Shown one piece after another: positions 19,301 through 27,700 of a DNA stretch of 64,000 nucleotides; the stretch's first letter is position 1; the number at the start of each line of letters is the position of its first letter. The notes under the pieces are model-generated. The model searched no databases. It saw nothing but the letters and a program-made list of their open reading frames with translations, and was not told where the DNA came from. Origin of the DNA: a virus. Where the stretch lies: positions 1 to 64,000 of the IMG/VR virus record IMGVR_UViG_3300047557_003034; one strand, 5' to 3'. The position numbers and the translations under genes are program-made.

Positions 19301-22197
19301 TAGGTGGTGGATTTGGAAACTCGATAGCTGGTGGAACCAATAATAGGTACGGTAACATTATTGTAGGTGGCTGTCTTAACAGTACTAGTGGTTACAATAG
19401 TGTAATAGTAGGAGGACACTCAAATACAATAAGTGGAACACAATCAGATACTGTAGGTTCAGTGATAGGTGGTGGTTGTTTCAACACTGTTAGTCTACTA
19501 GGTGCGATCTTCAGTGGTCATAGAAACTGTGTAATAGGTGTAAACTCTCAGGGAGAAGTAGGCGGTATCTTTGGTGGTGCATACAACACAGGATCTAATA
19601 GAAGTCACATCGTAGGTGGCTGTAATAACTCAGCAACTGGATGTAGATCTTTCATCGGATCAGGTACACGCAACTCAGTGTCAGGGTACGCTTCATCAGT
19701 AGTAGGAGGTTATCAAAACACCGGTTCTGCTAGCAACGTATTCGTAGGAAACGGAGCATTTAACGCAGCAGCTGCAACATACGCAGTCGTAGGAGGCGGT
19801 CAAGGCAATAGAGTACTAGGAGAAACCGGCTCAATAGCAGGCGGTTGGGGTAATACAATATGTCTTGCTGGTAGCGGTTCATTCATAGGAGGTGGTCGAG
19901 TAAATACTATAACAGCACAGCTATCAACAATAGGAGGTGGTGTTAATAATACTGGTTCAAACTCTTATACGTTTATAGGTGGTGGTGCAAGTAATACAGC
20001 AACTGGTCTATTTGCATCAGTCGTAGGAGGAGGTAGTAACTGTTCTGCATGCAACTTCGGTTTTGTAGGAGGTGGTCAAAATAACTGGTCAATAGGAAAT
20101 GAATCAACTATATCAGGTGGATATTGTAATAGGATATTAAACACAGTATCAACATTTATAGGAGGTGGTTTCAAGAACTGTGTTACATCAGGACCCTACT
20201 CAGCTGTAGCAGGTGGTATTTTAAACACGATCACAGTAAGAGATTTTAGAAACAGTGCAATAATAGCTGGAGGATCTACTAACACTGTAACAGCTGGTCT
20301 TAGTTTTATAGGCGGAGGTTGCACGAATACAGTAGCAGCAGAAACAGGATCAATAGTAGGTGGTGCTAGTAACACAATCTGCATAAGTGCAAGTGGATCA
20401 TTCATAGGTGGTGGTAGAGGTAATATAGTGTCAGGACAGCTAGCAGCAGTGGTAGGTGGTCAAAGTAATACAGCATCGGGATCTAATAGTTTTGTAGGAG
20501 GAGGTTTAGCTAATAATGCAGCAGGTGCAGTATCTGTCGTAGGTGGTGGATGTGGAAATCGAACAAGTAACACCTACACAACTATTGCAGGAGGACTTAT
20601 TAACACAACTAGCGGATACGGAGATACTATAGGTGGTGGTTATTTAAACATCACAGCAAATAACAACTATCAAGGAATCTTTAGTGGATATGGTAATCAA
20701 ACTACAGGTTCTTATAGTGCAGTACTAGGTGGTCTTCAAAACAGAGCAGCAGGTACAGCAGCAGCAGTAGGAAGTGGTTATTACAATGTAGCAGGTGGTT
20801 CTCACTCGTTTATAGGAAGTGGTAGAAACAACACTGCTAGCGGAACTTGCTCAACTATATCAGGTGGATACTTCAACGTCGCAACAGGCAACCATAGCTT
20901 CATAGGAAACGGTGCTTATAATAGCAACGTAGCATTAGGAGGTTTCATAGGAAACGGCTTTGAAAACTGTCTTACATCTGCAGCAGTATCATCCTCAGTA
21001 GTAGGCGGTGCTGATAACTGTGTTACAGGATGCTTTGCATTCATAGGAGGCGGTTGTCGAAACACTGGTTCAGGTGTATTTAGCTTCGTAGGAGTTGGTA
21101 ACAACAACAAAGCACTAAGTAACCATGGCCTAATAGTAGGAGGTAGAAACATTACCGTATCAGGAACTTATGGAATAGTAGGAGGTGGTGAAGGTAACTG
21201 TGTAACAGAAGTTTACGGATCTGTTTTTGGTGGTCTAACTAACTGTGTGATTGCTACTTACGGTTTTGTAGGTGGTGGTACTACCAATACGGTAGCAGGA
21301 CAAACCGGCTCAATAGTAGGTGGTCACAGTAATAGAATTTGCATCGGAGCATCCGGTTCATTTATAGGTGGTGGTCGCTCAAACGTTGCATTGGACGGCA
21401 TTGAAACAGTTATAGGAGGTGGCACAACTAACTGCACTAGTCAAAGATGGTCAGCAGTTGTAGGAGGTAACAACAACATCATAGCTAACTCAGCTGCATG
21501 TGCAAGTTTTATAGGTGCTGGTATCAGTAATATAATCTGCTGTGGATACAGTGTTATAGGAGGTGGATTTACGAACACAGCAATCCAGATGGGTAACGTC
21601 ATTGCAGGAGGCTTCAATAACTCAAACAGCGGTGCATACGGTGTTATAGGAGGTGGTTGTTTGAATGTGGTTACTGCAACAGCAGCTACAATAGCAGGTG
21701 GTGTTAGGAACTGTGCAACAGCAGCTTGCTCAGCAATCTTGGGTGGTAACTTCAACACAGCATCAGCAGTATTCGCAGGAGCTTTTGGATGCAACATCAA
21801 CGCAAATGTGGCTTGTCACTTCTTCGTTAATAACCTCTCCGTAACAAATAACGTAACAGGATCAAACGCCTGCTACACAGGCACAGTATCAGCAGCCTGT
21901 TTGATAGAAACATCATCAGAGAGGTATAAAGAGTGTATCAGACCTATAGGCTACAACACTGAAACTGTACAGCAACTTAATCCAATCCGCTTCCAATGGA
22001 AAGACAAAACCATCAGCAAGGATGACCAGTTAGGTCTCATTGCAGAAGAAGTGCAGAAGATAATGCCGGAAGCAGTGATCTTGAATGATAAAGGTGAAGC
22101 AGAAGGTATCTCATACACAAAACTTGTACCGGTTCTAATCAAAGCAGTACAAGAGTTAGAGCAAAGAGTTGTATATTTAGAGAGTAAACTAAAATAA
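13330..22197 (+). CDS. Giant repeat fibre with S74 chaperone (2955 aa)
   Basis: After a short N-terminal head (~1-45) come two long blocks of a ~15-residue repeat, roughly N-T-x-S-G-x-x-S-x-V-x-G-G-x-x. Block A covers ~47-1280 and block B ~1362-2825. The pattern resembles the left-handed beta-roll heads of trimeric autotransporters (YadA/Hep_Hag type). Each block ends in the same cap (AILGG..NTASA.FAGAFGCN, then HF.VNNLSV). A linker at ~1310-1365 matches the N-terminal part of the giant gene at 24747. The C-terminus is a peptidase S74 intramolecular chaperone with a Ser2862-Lys2867 dyad (SSERYK), the GLIAEEVQKIMPE motif and a coiled coil. Known S74 domains trimerise the fibre and then cut themselves off, here leaving ~94 residues. 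Cys is unusually common in the repeats. Probably a very long side or tail fibre. Confidence 0.9.
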   Translation: MANEFVARLGLISNCTLTVTGSSTLYGVICGGTNPIVAGDGSAVLNGWSNSAIGSGSIVGSGCQNIASGSCSAVVGGRFNTGSGGFSFVGNGYGNIASGSYTAIVGGLNNTGSGAFGFIGGGNNNKIIYNTTSDACYVAIGGGLNNTVCSRYSAIFGGVNNTIGIETDASTIVGGNANQVTSAGYSFVGGGGNNLSTGYYSFVGGGCGNRISIGICAYGVIVGGAGNCLVINNNSAIVGGQTNCIDGNYSFIGGGAGNRVIAASGSIVGGFSNIVSTAGCAGFIGGGQSNTVNSTAAVIGGGLSNSATGIYSIVAGGASNIANSSYAAVLGGTLNCATEFYSTVSGGYKSCATNQFSFVGGGRINVVSGNSAGIVAGRSNVASGQSSFIGSGFSNSASNCYAVAVGGSGSLASGIGSFVGGGFNNRATSACSVVVGGQQNTGSAAWTFVGGGISNTASNTYAFVGGGFCNVSSGLYATVTGGQFNTASFGFAFVGGGCRNAATSYASFVGGGDGNTASGYRNVVVGGAGNTASGYRAAIVGGSGNTNTGTNSFVGAGAQNNAGGLWSGIVLGRLNCTCTSSTASFIGGGQNNTVSNVLQSSIVGGGSNSVTATLGFIGGGAENTVAAETGSIVGGRGNVICIGGSGSFIGGGRSNVISSCLAAIVSGLTNTVSNFYGFIGGGTSNTVSGYLGAVLGGASNQATAGYSTVVGGQSNCAVGQKGFVGGGRCNRASGFAIVGGGCCNSASNYYTAILGGRQNTITTGGNCSIIGGGAFNTIAAYTGSIVGGDRNRICAAACGAFIGGGQQNTGSGVLTFIGGGQQNVAAGALSFVGGGQQNVATGILSFVGGGTFNTVAAATGSIVGGERNLITSTGCAAFIGGGQLNTGSAAWSFIGGGFNNYALGQGSFIGGGGSNLTFGSATSASVVSGTCNCAQGIASIVGSGCLNKATGTNTGVLGGSGNTASGACSTVVGGNGNVASGGYSIAGSGLTNSASGYLSALLGGESNTSGGSRSAVLGGRSNSASAYQSVAVGGGTNCATATAAAVVGGSLNTVSGACSFIGGGTLNTLSGIGGVIVGGSSNTGSANLGFIGGGGGNVVCNSYATVLGGENNRAMASRSTVGAGSGNLASGSYSGVFSGQNNNGSGSYSFIGGGVSNVALTVSVVAGGGQNTASGGYAIIGGGKQNSLSGDYASILGGTINAVTAIHGFVGGGCRNTVAGPSGSIVGGSRNCITTAGVESFIGGGYGNCTTAACTAILGGGFNTASAAFAGAFGCNLNASQACHFYVNNLSVPGNLTGSNMVLSGKLTVCQIEVQILSSSVSFFTGSTIFGSCLTNTHQFTGSVSITGSLRTCGPVCFTQTMAVGSGSTASGTYSSVAGGLSNTASGNCSHVGGGRANTTSGGFSTVGGGFSNSSSANYATTAGGIGNRAAGDSSFVGGGGSNLACGNCSAVVGGSLNSGSAAFTFVGGGSDNRATAFASAVVGGQVGLVSGEYSTISGGYRNTVAGCFGFVGGGYENTVSAQTGSIVGGRSNCICISASGSFIGGGRSNIVRGLLASAVGGVGNSASGSYSFIGGGSSNVVESCGGAVVSGTGNIIRAVVGGQGFIGAGAANTVSGCRAIIGAGVGNTASGDDNVIGGGFYNTVSNYQSVVVGGYQNVASNTRVFIGGGQNNLACGSLSVVAGGQLNTGSANLTSVLGGFGNRATAAGAVAVGGSSNQSAGASGFIGGGFNNTVSAPTGSIVGGAFNCLCTAACAAFIGGGQQNTGSGVMSFIGGGICNVASGNCSTIVGGQQNTGSGIFSFMGGGGRNAALGACSTVGGGEINIAGNQLSTVSGGYRNYACEYGATVAGGITNCVCGYIGTIAGGFGNAASGSYSFVGGGRQNLALAASSSIVGGCSNTICISASGSFIGGGQSNTVSGLLSAVVGGQSNLASGSHSFVGGGSSNAVRTCFSFIGGGTGNSITTSCCSVIVGGQNNTISGDFYQNWHFIGGGFGNSIAGGTNNRYGNIIVGGCLNSTSGYNSVIVGGHSNTISGTQSDTVGSVIGGGCFNTVSLLGAIFSGHRNCVIGVNSQGEVGGIFGGAYNTGSNRSHIVGGCNNSATGCRSFIGSGTRNSVSGYASSVVGGYQNTGSASNVFVGNGAFNAAAATYAVVGGGQGNRVLGETGSIAGGWGNTICLAGSGSFIGGGRVNTITAQLSTIGGGVNNTGSNSYTFIGGGASNTATGLFASVVGGGSNCSACNFGFVGGGQNNWSIGNESTISGGYCNRILNTVSTFIGGGFKNCVTSGPYSAVAGGILNTITVRDFRNSAIIAGGSTNTVTAGLSFIGGGCTNTVAAETGSIVGGASNTICISASGSFIGGGRGNIVSGQLAAVVGGQSNTASGSNSFVGGGLANNAAGAVSVVGGGCGNRTSNTYTTIAGGLINTTSGYGDTIGGGYLNITANNNYQGIFSGYGNQTTGSYSAVLGGLQNRAAGTAAAVGSGYYNVAGGSHSFIGSGRNNTASGTCSTISGGYFNVATGNHSFIGNGAYNSNVALGGFIGNGFENCLTSAAVSSSVVGGADNCVTGCFAFIGGGCRNTGSGVFSFVGVGNNNKALSNHGLIVGGRNITVSGTYGIVGGGEGNCVTEVYGSVFGGLTNCVIATYGFVGGGTTNTVAGQTGSIVGGHSNRICIGASGSFIGGGRSNVALDGIETVIGGGTTNCTSQRWSAVVGGNNNIIANSAACASFIGAGISNIICCGYSVIGGGFTNTAIQMGNVIAGGFNNSNSGAYGVIGGGCLNVVTATAATIAGGVRNCATAACSAILGGNFNTASAVFAGAFGCNINANVACHFFVNNLSVTNNVTGSNACYTGTVSAACLIETSSERYKECIRPIGYNTETVQQLNPIRFQWKDKTISKDDQLGLIAEEVQKIMPEAVILNDKGEAEGISYTKLVPVLIKAVQELEQRVVYLESKLK
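13465..17175 (+). repeat. 45-bp repeat block A in first giant fibre
   Basis: About 80 degenerate units of 45 bp, each encoding ~15 residues around the core SxVxGGxxN. Units differ at the DNA level, mostly by synonymous or conservative changes, and end in an AFGCN cap near 17130-17165. Confidence 0.85.
17251..17440 (+). repeat. Inter-block linker module (copy 1)
   Basis: Encodes SSSVSFFTGSTIFG, HQFTGSVSITGSLRTCGPVC and the MAVGSGSTASG entry to a new repeat block. It matches 25131-25320 closely at protein level; the DNA differs mainly at third positions. Confidence 0.8.
17413..21800 (+). repeat. 45-bp repeat block B in first giant fibre
   Basis: Roughly 95 units of the same 15-residue repeat, closed by a cap (21715-21870) almost identical in protein sequence to the cap of block A and to that of the second giant gene. 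Confidence 0.85.
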
Positions 22198-22201
22198 GAG
22201 T

Positions 22202-22942
22202 ATGGCATTTTCAAATGGTTGGAGAGGTCCTGATATTGTAGCTGATGGCTTGGTGTTGTATCTTGATGCAGGATCACCTAATTCATATAGGACTGGCTTT
22301 GGCACTACATGGAAGGATATTAGTGGGTTTGGGTATAACGGAACGTTGACTAATGGTCCAACTTTCAGTTCTGCGAATGGAGGTAGTTTTGTGTTTGATG
22401 GGACAGATGACTATGCCCAGTTTACTAATCCATCTAACCTACAAGCTCAGAACCTGACTATCTCATTGTGGGTTAATCCTGCTAGTGCAACTAATGTGAT
22501 TACTAGCCTTATAGACTACGATCATGCAAGCCTTCCTGTTCAAGGCTGGGTAATACAATCTGAAGACGCAACTTCAAACAGATACTACTATTTTGCATAC
22601 TATGATGGAACTAAATACGAACCAGCTACAGGTATAGGAGCAGGAAAAGGTGTACAATTAACAAATTCGACGTGGCAAAATCTAACATTCACTAAAAGTG
22701 GGACGTCTGTTCTAGGATACTTGAACGGAACTCAAACATTCACTTCCACTGCAGGAAACGCTACTATTTCATACCTACCCAGTAGGAATTTAAGAATTGC
22801 AAACGTTATTTCTACTGCATCTGGCGTTGGTAATCGCTCTTATAACGGACAAGTGTCAACAACACAAATCTACAACAAAGCTCTTTCAGCCTCAGAAGTA
22901 CTCCAAAACTATAACGCAACTAAAACCCGATTCGGATTATAA
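22202..22942 (+). CDS. LamG / concanavalin-like adhesin 2
   Basis: 246 aa. N-terminal ADGLVLYLDAGSPNSY, TTWKDISGFGYNGTLTNGP, VFDGTDDYAQF, then LTISLWVNP, a strand-rich jellyroll and a C-terminal TTQIYNKALSASEVLQNYNA. It starts 4 nt after the giant fibre stop. It is a likely glycan-binding accessory or tip protein and the first of three consecutive LamG genes that differ mostly in the central binding region. A longer reading of the next frame overlaps its 3' end but is not the real start of that gene. Confidence 0.85.
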   Translation: MAFSNGWRGPDIVADGLVLYLDAGSPNSYRTGFGTTWKDISGFGYNGTLTNGPTFSSANGGSFVFDGTDDYAQFTNPSNLQAQNLTISLWVNPASATNVITSLIDYDHASLPVQGWVIQSEDATSNRYYYFAYYDGTKYEPATGIGAGKGVQLTNSTWQNLTFTKSGTSVLGYLNGTQTFTSTAGNATISYLPSRNLRIANVISTASGVGNRSYNGQVSTTQIYNKALSASEVLQNYNATKTRFGL

Positions 22943-22943
22943 T

Positions 22944-23705
22944 ATGTCAGTAGCAGGTGGACCAGATACAATACAAGATAGTTTAGTGTTATCACTAGAT
23001 GCAGCAGACAGGAATAGTTATCCAGGATCTGGTGCAACCTGGTTTGATTTGAGTGGGAATGGATATAATTTTATTGGCAATGGAAACTATGGATTCTCGA
23101 ATAACGCGATCCTATTCAATAGGGATAACGCTGCTAATACAGGTACTGTCTTTACACTTTCAAATATAGCTAACCAATTAAAGATAGAAAATTTTTTAGC
23201 AGGCAGTTGTACAATTGAAGTTTGGCATGTACCTCAAACTCTAAATAGCTCTAATTTTGATGCAAACGAAGTCATATCAGGAGTTGTAGTTTGGCCAGGA
23301 TTTCATAATGGTATGGTTTTTAGTTCAACAAGCTACCAATTTACTTTATGGAACTCAACACAAACTAATGCTTTTAATATGGTTTCCACAAGTAGCATTT
23401 CTCTACCTTCCGTTACTTCATTTAATCAAATGATAACGTCTATTGATAGGAGTAACACAACTTCATACATATATAGAAACGGTACGCAAGTTTACAGCAC
23501 CGGATCTATACCAACTCTACCTTCAATGACTTCAGCTCAAAGTCTTCCTACAAACACACTTAACATCGGAGCAGCAAGAAACTCAGGAACCTTTAGATGG
23601 TTCTACACAGGAAGTATAGCTATAGTTAGGTTATACAACCGAGCTCTCTCAGCCTCAGAAATCGCTCAAAATTACAACTCAACTAAAACCCGATTCGGAC
23701 TATAA
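22944..23705 (+). CDS. LamG / concanavalin-like adhesin 3
   Basis: 253 aa from the ATG at 22944, 1 nt after the preceding stop. An in-frame upstream ATG at 22797 would overlap the preceding gene by ~146 nt and gives a sequence without LamG features, so it is rejected. It has the family N-terminus (QDSLVLSLDAADRNSYPGSG, TWFDLSGNGYNF) and C-terminus (IAIVRLYNRALSASEIAQNYN). The central part differs from its neighbours (IEVWHVPQTL, SYIYRNGTQVYSTGS), as expected of a ligand-binding face under diversification. Confidence 0.85.
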   Translation: MSVAGGPDTIQDSLVLSLDAADRNSYPGSGATWFDLSGNGYNFIGNGNYGFSNNAILFNRDNAANTGTVFTLSNIANQLKIENFLAGSCTIEVWHVPQTLNSSNFDANEVISGVVVWPGFHNGMVFSSTSYQFTLWNSTQTNAFNMVSTSSISLPSVTSFNQMITSIDRSNTTSYIYRNGTQVYSTGSIPTLPSMTSAQSLPTNTLNIGAARNSGTFRWFYTGSIAIVRLYNRALSASEIAQNYNSTKTRFGL

Positions 23706-23708
23706 ACT

Positions 23709-24395
23709 ATGGCTACACAATACGCAAATGGAAAGATCGTTACGGATGGTTTAGTATTGTCACTAAATGCTGCGGATAGAAATTCATATCCAGGCAGTGG
23801 TACTACTTGGACTGATATGTCGGGTAATGGAAATAATGGTACCTTGACTAACGGTCCCACTTTTAGTTCTGCGAATGGCGGTGCGATTGTGTTTGACGGA
23901 ACTAACGATTATGTGGCTACGGCTGGTATCAGTGCAACTGTTAGTGAACTTACAATTGCTACCTGGCTTTTTGTAACAGAACCTCAACCAAACGAGTATA
24001 GTTCTATTGTCTTTTCTAGGAGTGGTAATATTACAGGTTTACATTTTTTAGGAATAGCCTTTGGAGGAAACGGGTACAAGCTAAGCTACACCTACAACGG
24101 CAGTGGCTATACTTGGGGAGGCGCACCTGCAGTTACTCCTTCAGTCTGGAATAGTGTAACACTTGTTTTCAGGAGTACAGGAGCATTCTTTTACATAAAC
24201 GGACAGTTCTCAGCATCAGATTTAGCGAGTTTAGCAGCAACAAACCTAGCAGCTCTCCAGATAGGTAGAGACTCTGGTACGTTTGGTAGATACTATAAAG
24301 GTAATCTTGCAACAACTCAAATCTACAACAGAGCCCTCTCAGCCTCAGAAATCACACAAAACTACAACGCACAAAAATCACGATACGGACTATAA
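23709..24395 (+). CDS. LamG / concanavalin-like adhesin 4
   Basis: 228 aa. Starts VTDGLVLSLNAADRNSYPGSG, TTWTDMSGNGNNGTLTNGP, VFDGTNDYVATAG, then LTIATWLF, a typical SVWNSVTLVF...FFYINGQF jellyroll pair, and ends TTQIYNRALSASEITQNYNA. It lies 3 nt after the previous LamG gene. The N- and C-terminal thirds are nearly interchangeable with the other LamG copies and the middle is different, pointing to duplication followed by domain swapping. Confidence 0.87.
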   Translation: MATQYANGKIVTDGLVLSLNAADRNSYPGSGTTWTDMSGNGNNGTLTNGPTFSSANGGAIVFDGTNDYVATAGISATVSELTIATWLFVTEPQPNEYSSIVFSRSGNITGLHFLGIAFGGNGYKLSYTYNGSGYTWGGAPAVTPSVWNSVTLVFRSTGAFFYINGQFSASDLASLAATNLAALQIGRDSGTFGRYYKGNLATTQIYNRALSASEITQNYNAQKSRYGL

Positions 24396-24407
24396 AACAA
24401 TATAACT

Positions 24408-24674
24408 ATGGAAGAAACGCAATACGACAACAGAGAATTTATGATATTCGCTGTATCTGAACTAGATCAAATCGACTTCACACAGGTCTTGGAAACTAGC
24501 ATAGATACTGTTAGAAAGTCTGTGGACGGTCTCAAGACTTTTGTGAAGTGGGATGGTCTAAGTATCCCAAGCTCGGTAGAAGCACTGACAACAAAGGAAG
24601 GACCCTACACATACAACGAAATACTCACCATCCTAGCAACACCGGAGTGGACAGATCCTAATCCAATCCCATAA
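24408..24674 (+). CDS. Small acidic fibre-region protein
   Basis: 88 aa, no recognised family. It reads as an alpha/beta protein (REFMIFAVSELDQIDFTQVLET, then KTFVKWDG) with a Pro-rich end (TPEWTDPNPIP). It sits between the LamG cluster and the promoter of the second giant fibre, mirroring the place of the 71-aa gene before the first giant fibre. It may be a chaperone or adaptor for the downstream fibre; that is inference from position. Confidence 0.65.
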   Translation: MEETQYDNREFMIFAVSELDQIDFTQVLETSIDTVRKSVDGLKTFVKWDGLSIPSSVEALTTKEGPYTYNEILTILATPEWTDPNPIP

Positions 24675-24702
24675 TTCTTGCAAGCCTTTTACCGACTCTT
24701 AC

Positions 24703-24710
24703 CTATTTAT
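24703..24710 (+). promoter_or_regulatory. CTATTTAT late-promoter-like octamer before second giant fibre
   Basis: Exact CTATTTAT ending 36 nt before the ATG at 24747. Confidence 0.55.
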
Positions 24711-24746
24711 ATGTAGGTGATTTCTAAGTAAAACAGCAAGAAATAT

Positions 24747-27700
24747 ATGGCATACTTACAGTGTACGGTCATTACTGGGTCTCAAAATGTATTGAGTGTT
24801 ATAGGTTCAGGTAGTGCCACGACATCTTCTTTGTTATCTGTCGATGGAAATAGCGGAAGGCTGTTCCAAGTAACCGACACATTATCTGGTTCTCTCTTCT
24901 CTGTCAATACAGTATCGGGTCTACCCGTAATAGAGGCATTTTCCGACAACACTGTCCGCATTGGACAGTACGGTCAGAAGGCACTTTTTGTATCACAATC
25001 CAAGGTAGGAGTTGGCAAGGAAGACTCACTTAACGGAACACTAGACGTATCAGGCAGCTTAACTGTTACCGGATCAACCAATATCAACGGTAATCTCACA
25101 GGATCTAATGCTCTTTTGACAGGAACTTTGACAGTGAACACGATCAATGTCAGCATACTGTCATCTTCAATAAGCTTCTTTACGGGTTCTACGATATTTG
25201 GATGCTCAATTTCCAATCAACATCAATTTACGGGATCTGTTAGCATAACAGGAAGTTTAAGAACATGCGGTCCCATGTGCTCCACTACAACAATGGCAAT
25301 AGGTAGTGGATCTACAGCATCAGGCATCTACAGTAGTGTAGCAGGAGGTAGATTGAACACAGCATCAGGAAACTATTCACATATAGGAGGCGGTAGTGGT
25401 AGCCTAGCATTAGGTGTAAATTCGTTTATAGGCGGTGGTCAGTTTAACTGTATTCCTGCCGGTGGTCAATGTGCAGTAATAGGAGGCGGTCAATACAACA
25501 CTGGATCGTCGGTGTTAGGTTTCATTGGTGGTGGTACCAATAACAATATGTCTTGTTTTTACGCTGTGATTGGAGGTGGTATATCAAATACAACAAGTGG
25601 ATACGGCTCAGTAATCGCAGGAGGTAACATAAACAATAACTCAGGTAGATGGGGATTCTTAGGTGCTGGACGCTCAAATCAGCTATCAGGAAACTGTACT
25701 GCTATCGTTGGTGGTGGTAGTAACACGGTTAGTGGATTCTACAATGCAATAGTAGCAGGATGTGCTAATACTGTTAGTAATAGTGGTAGTTTCATTGGTG
25801 GAGGCTTTGGTAACACGGTATTAGCAGATACCGGATCAATAGTAGGTGGTCGTAGTAATATAATCTGCTTAGGTGGCTCCGGTTCATTTATAGGTGGTGG
25901 CCAAAGTAATACAGTCTCCGGTAAGTGCAGTGCGGTAGTAGTAGGTCAGCTTAATAGTGCTACTGGTGAAAATGGATTTGTAGGCAGTGGTTATCAAAAC
26001 TCATTCACTGGTTTTAGAGGTGGTATTGTAGCTGGTCAGCAAAATACGTTATCATCCGTTTACGGATTTATAGGTTCAGGTCTCTCAAACGTAGTTGCAG
26101 CTAGTTCTACCTCAATAATAGCTGGTCAAAATAACTGTGCTATTGGAGCACTTTCCATTATAGGAGGTGGTAACTTCAACAGAATGTCAGCTAACTGCGC
26201 AGCAGTAGTAGCTGGTACGTACAACACGGGTTCAGGAGCAGGCAGCTTCATAGGTGCTGGTAGTGGAAGTGTGGCAGCAGGAGCTCTAACATTTATAGGA
26301 GGCGGTCAATTTAACTGTGCATCAGCTAACTATGCAGCAGTAGTAGGAGGCTTTCAAAATACAGGTTCAGGTACGTTTAGCTTTGTGGGTGGAGGCGGTG
26401 GAAATACTGCAGCAGGTGCATGTTCTACAGTAGGCGGTGGTGAAATAAACATTGCAAGCAGCCAGATATCAACGGTATCAGGTGGATATAGAAACTATGC
26501 AGCAAGCTACGCTGCAACTGTAGGGGGTGGATTGCTAAACTGTGCATGTGGATACAACGGAACTGTATCAGGCGGATACAGAAACTCAGCATCAGGAAGC
26601 TACTCTTTTGTAGGAGGAGGTAAGCAGAACCTAGCACTAGCAGTATCAAGTTCAGTAGTAGGAGGCTGGCTTAACTGTGTAACTACTAATGGTACTGGTT
26701 CATTCATAGGAGGTGGTCAGGGCAACACAGTAACAGGACGACTATCAACAGTAGTAGGTGGTGCTGGTAACCAAGTTACCGGAAACTGCTCAACAATATC
26801 TGGTGGATACTTTAACGTAGCTACTAATACATTAGCAGCAGTAGTAGGTGGTCGGAATAATCAAGCACGAGGAGAAAATAGCGTAGTAGGTGGATATTTC
26901 AACTGTGCTTGTGGTGTTTCAAGCATAGTAGCAGGCGGACACAATCAGACTGTGCTAAGCAGTTATGGCACTGTAAGTGGAGGTTACAACAACTGTATTA
27001 CATCAACTCTAGCTGATTCATCGACAATTAGTGGTGGATATCAAAATAGAATATCAAGCATCCGTTCCGTCATAGCAGGAGGTCAAAATAACGTTATCAG
27101 TGGAAACCGATCATTCATAGGGGGTGGTCGACAAAATACAGCATCAGGCAACTATGCATCAGTAGCAGGTGGTAGTGGAAGTGTAGCATCAGGACTTAAC
27201 TCATTCGTAGGAGGCGGTCAATTCAACCTAGCAAACGGTGCATGTGCATCGGTAGTAGGTGGCTTTCAAAACACTGGTTCAGGTGGATTTAGCTTTGTAG
27301 GAGGCGGTACAGGAAGTATTGCAGCAGGACTTTATAGCTCTGTAATAGGTGGATTCATAAACTGTGCTAGCCAAGTCTACGCAACAGTAGGTGGTGGTGG
27401 TAGGAATCTTTCAAGTGGAAACAGTACGACAGTAAGTGGTGGCTATGGTAACCAAGCAACAGTCACCTTCGCAAGTGTGTTAGGTGGTGTAGGCAACGTA
27501 GCTACGGGACATACCTCAACTGCGGTAGGAGGACAATCCAACTCAGCAACAGCTTGTCATTCGTTTGTAGGAGGTGGTGCATCAAATACGGTAGCAGCAG
27601 AAACAGGATCTATAGTAGGTGGTCGTAGTAACAGCATAACTTCAAACGGCTCTGGTTCATTTATAGGTGGTGGTCAAGGTAACATAGTCTCAGGACAGCT

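Noticed and set aside
22797-22943. Upstream start that would lengthen LamG adhesin 3 by 49 residues
   Set aside because: It would overlap LamG adhesin 2 by ~146 nt with non-LamG sequence; the ATG at 22944 matches the family N-terminus and sits 1 nt after the previous stop.
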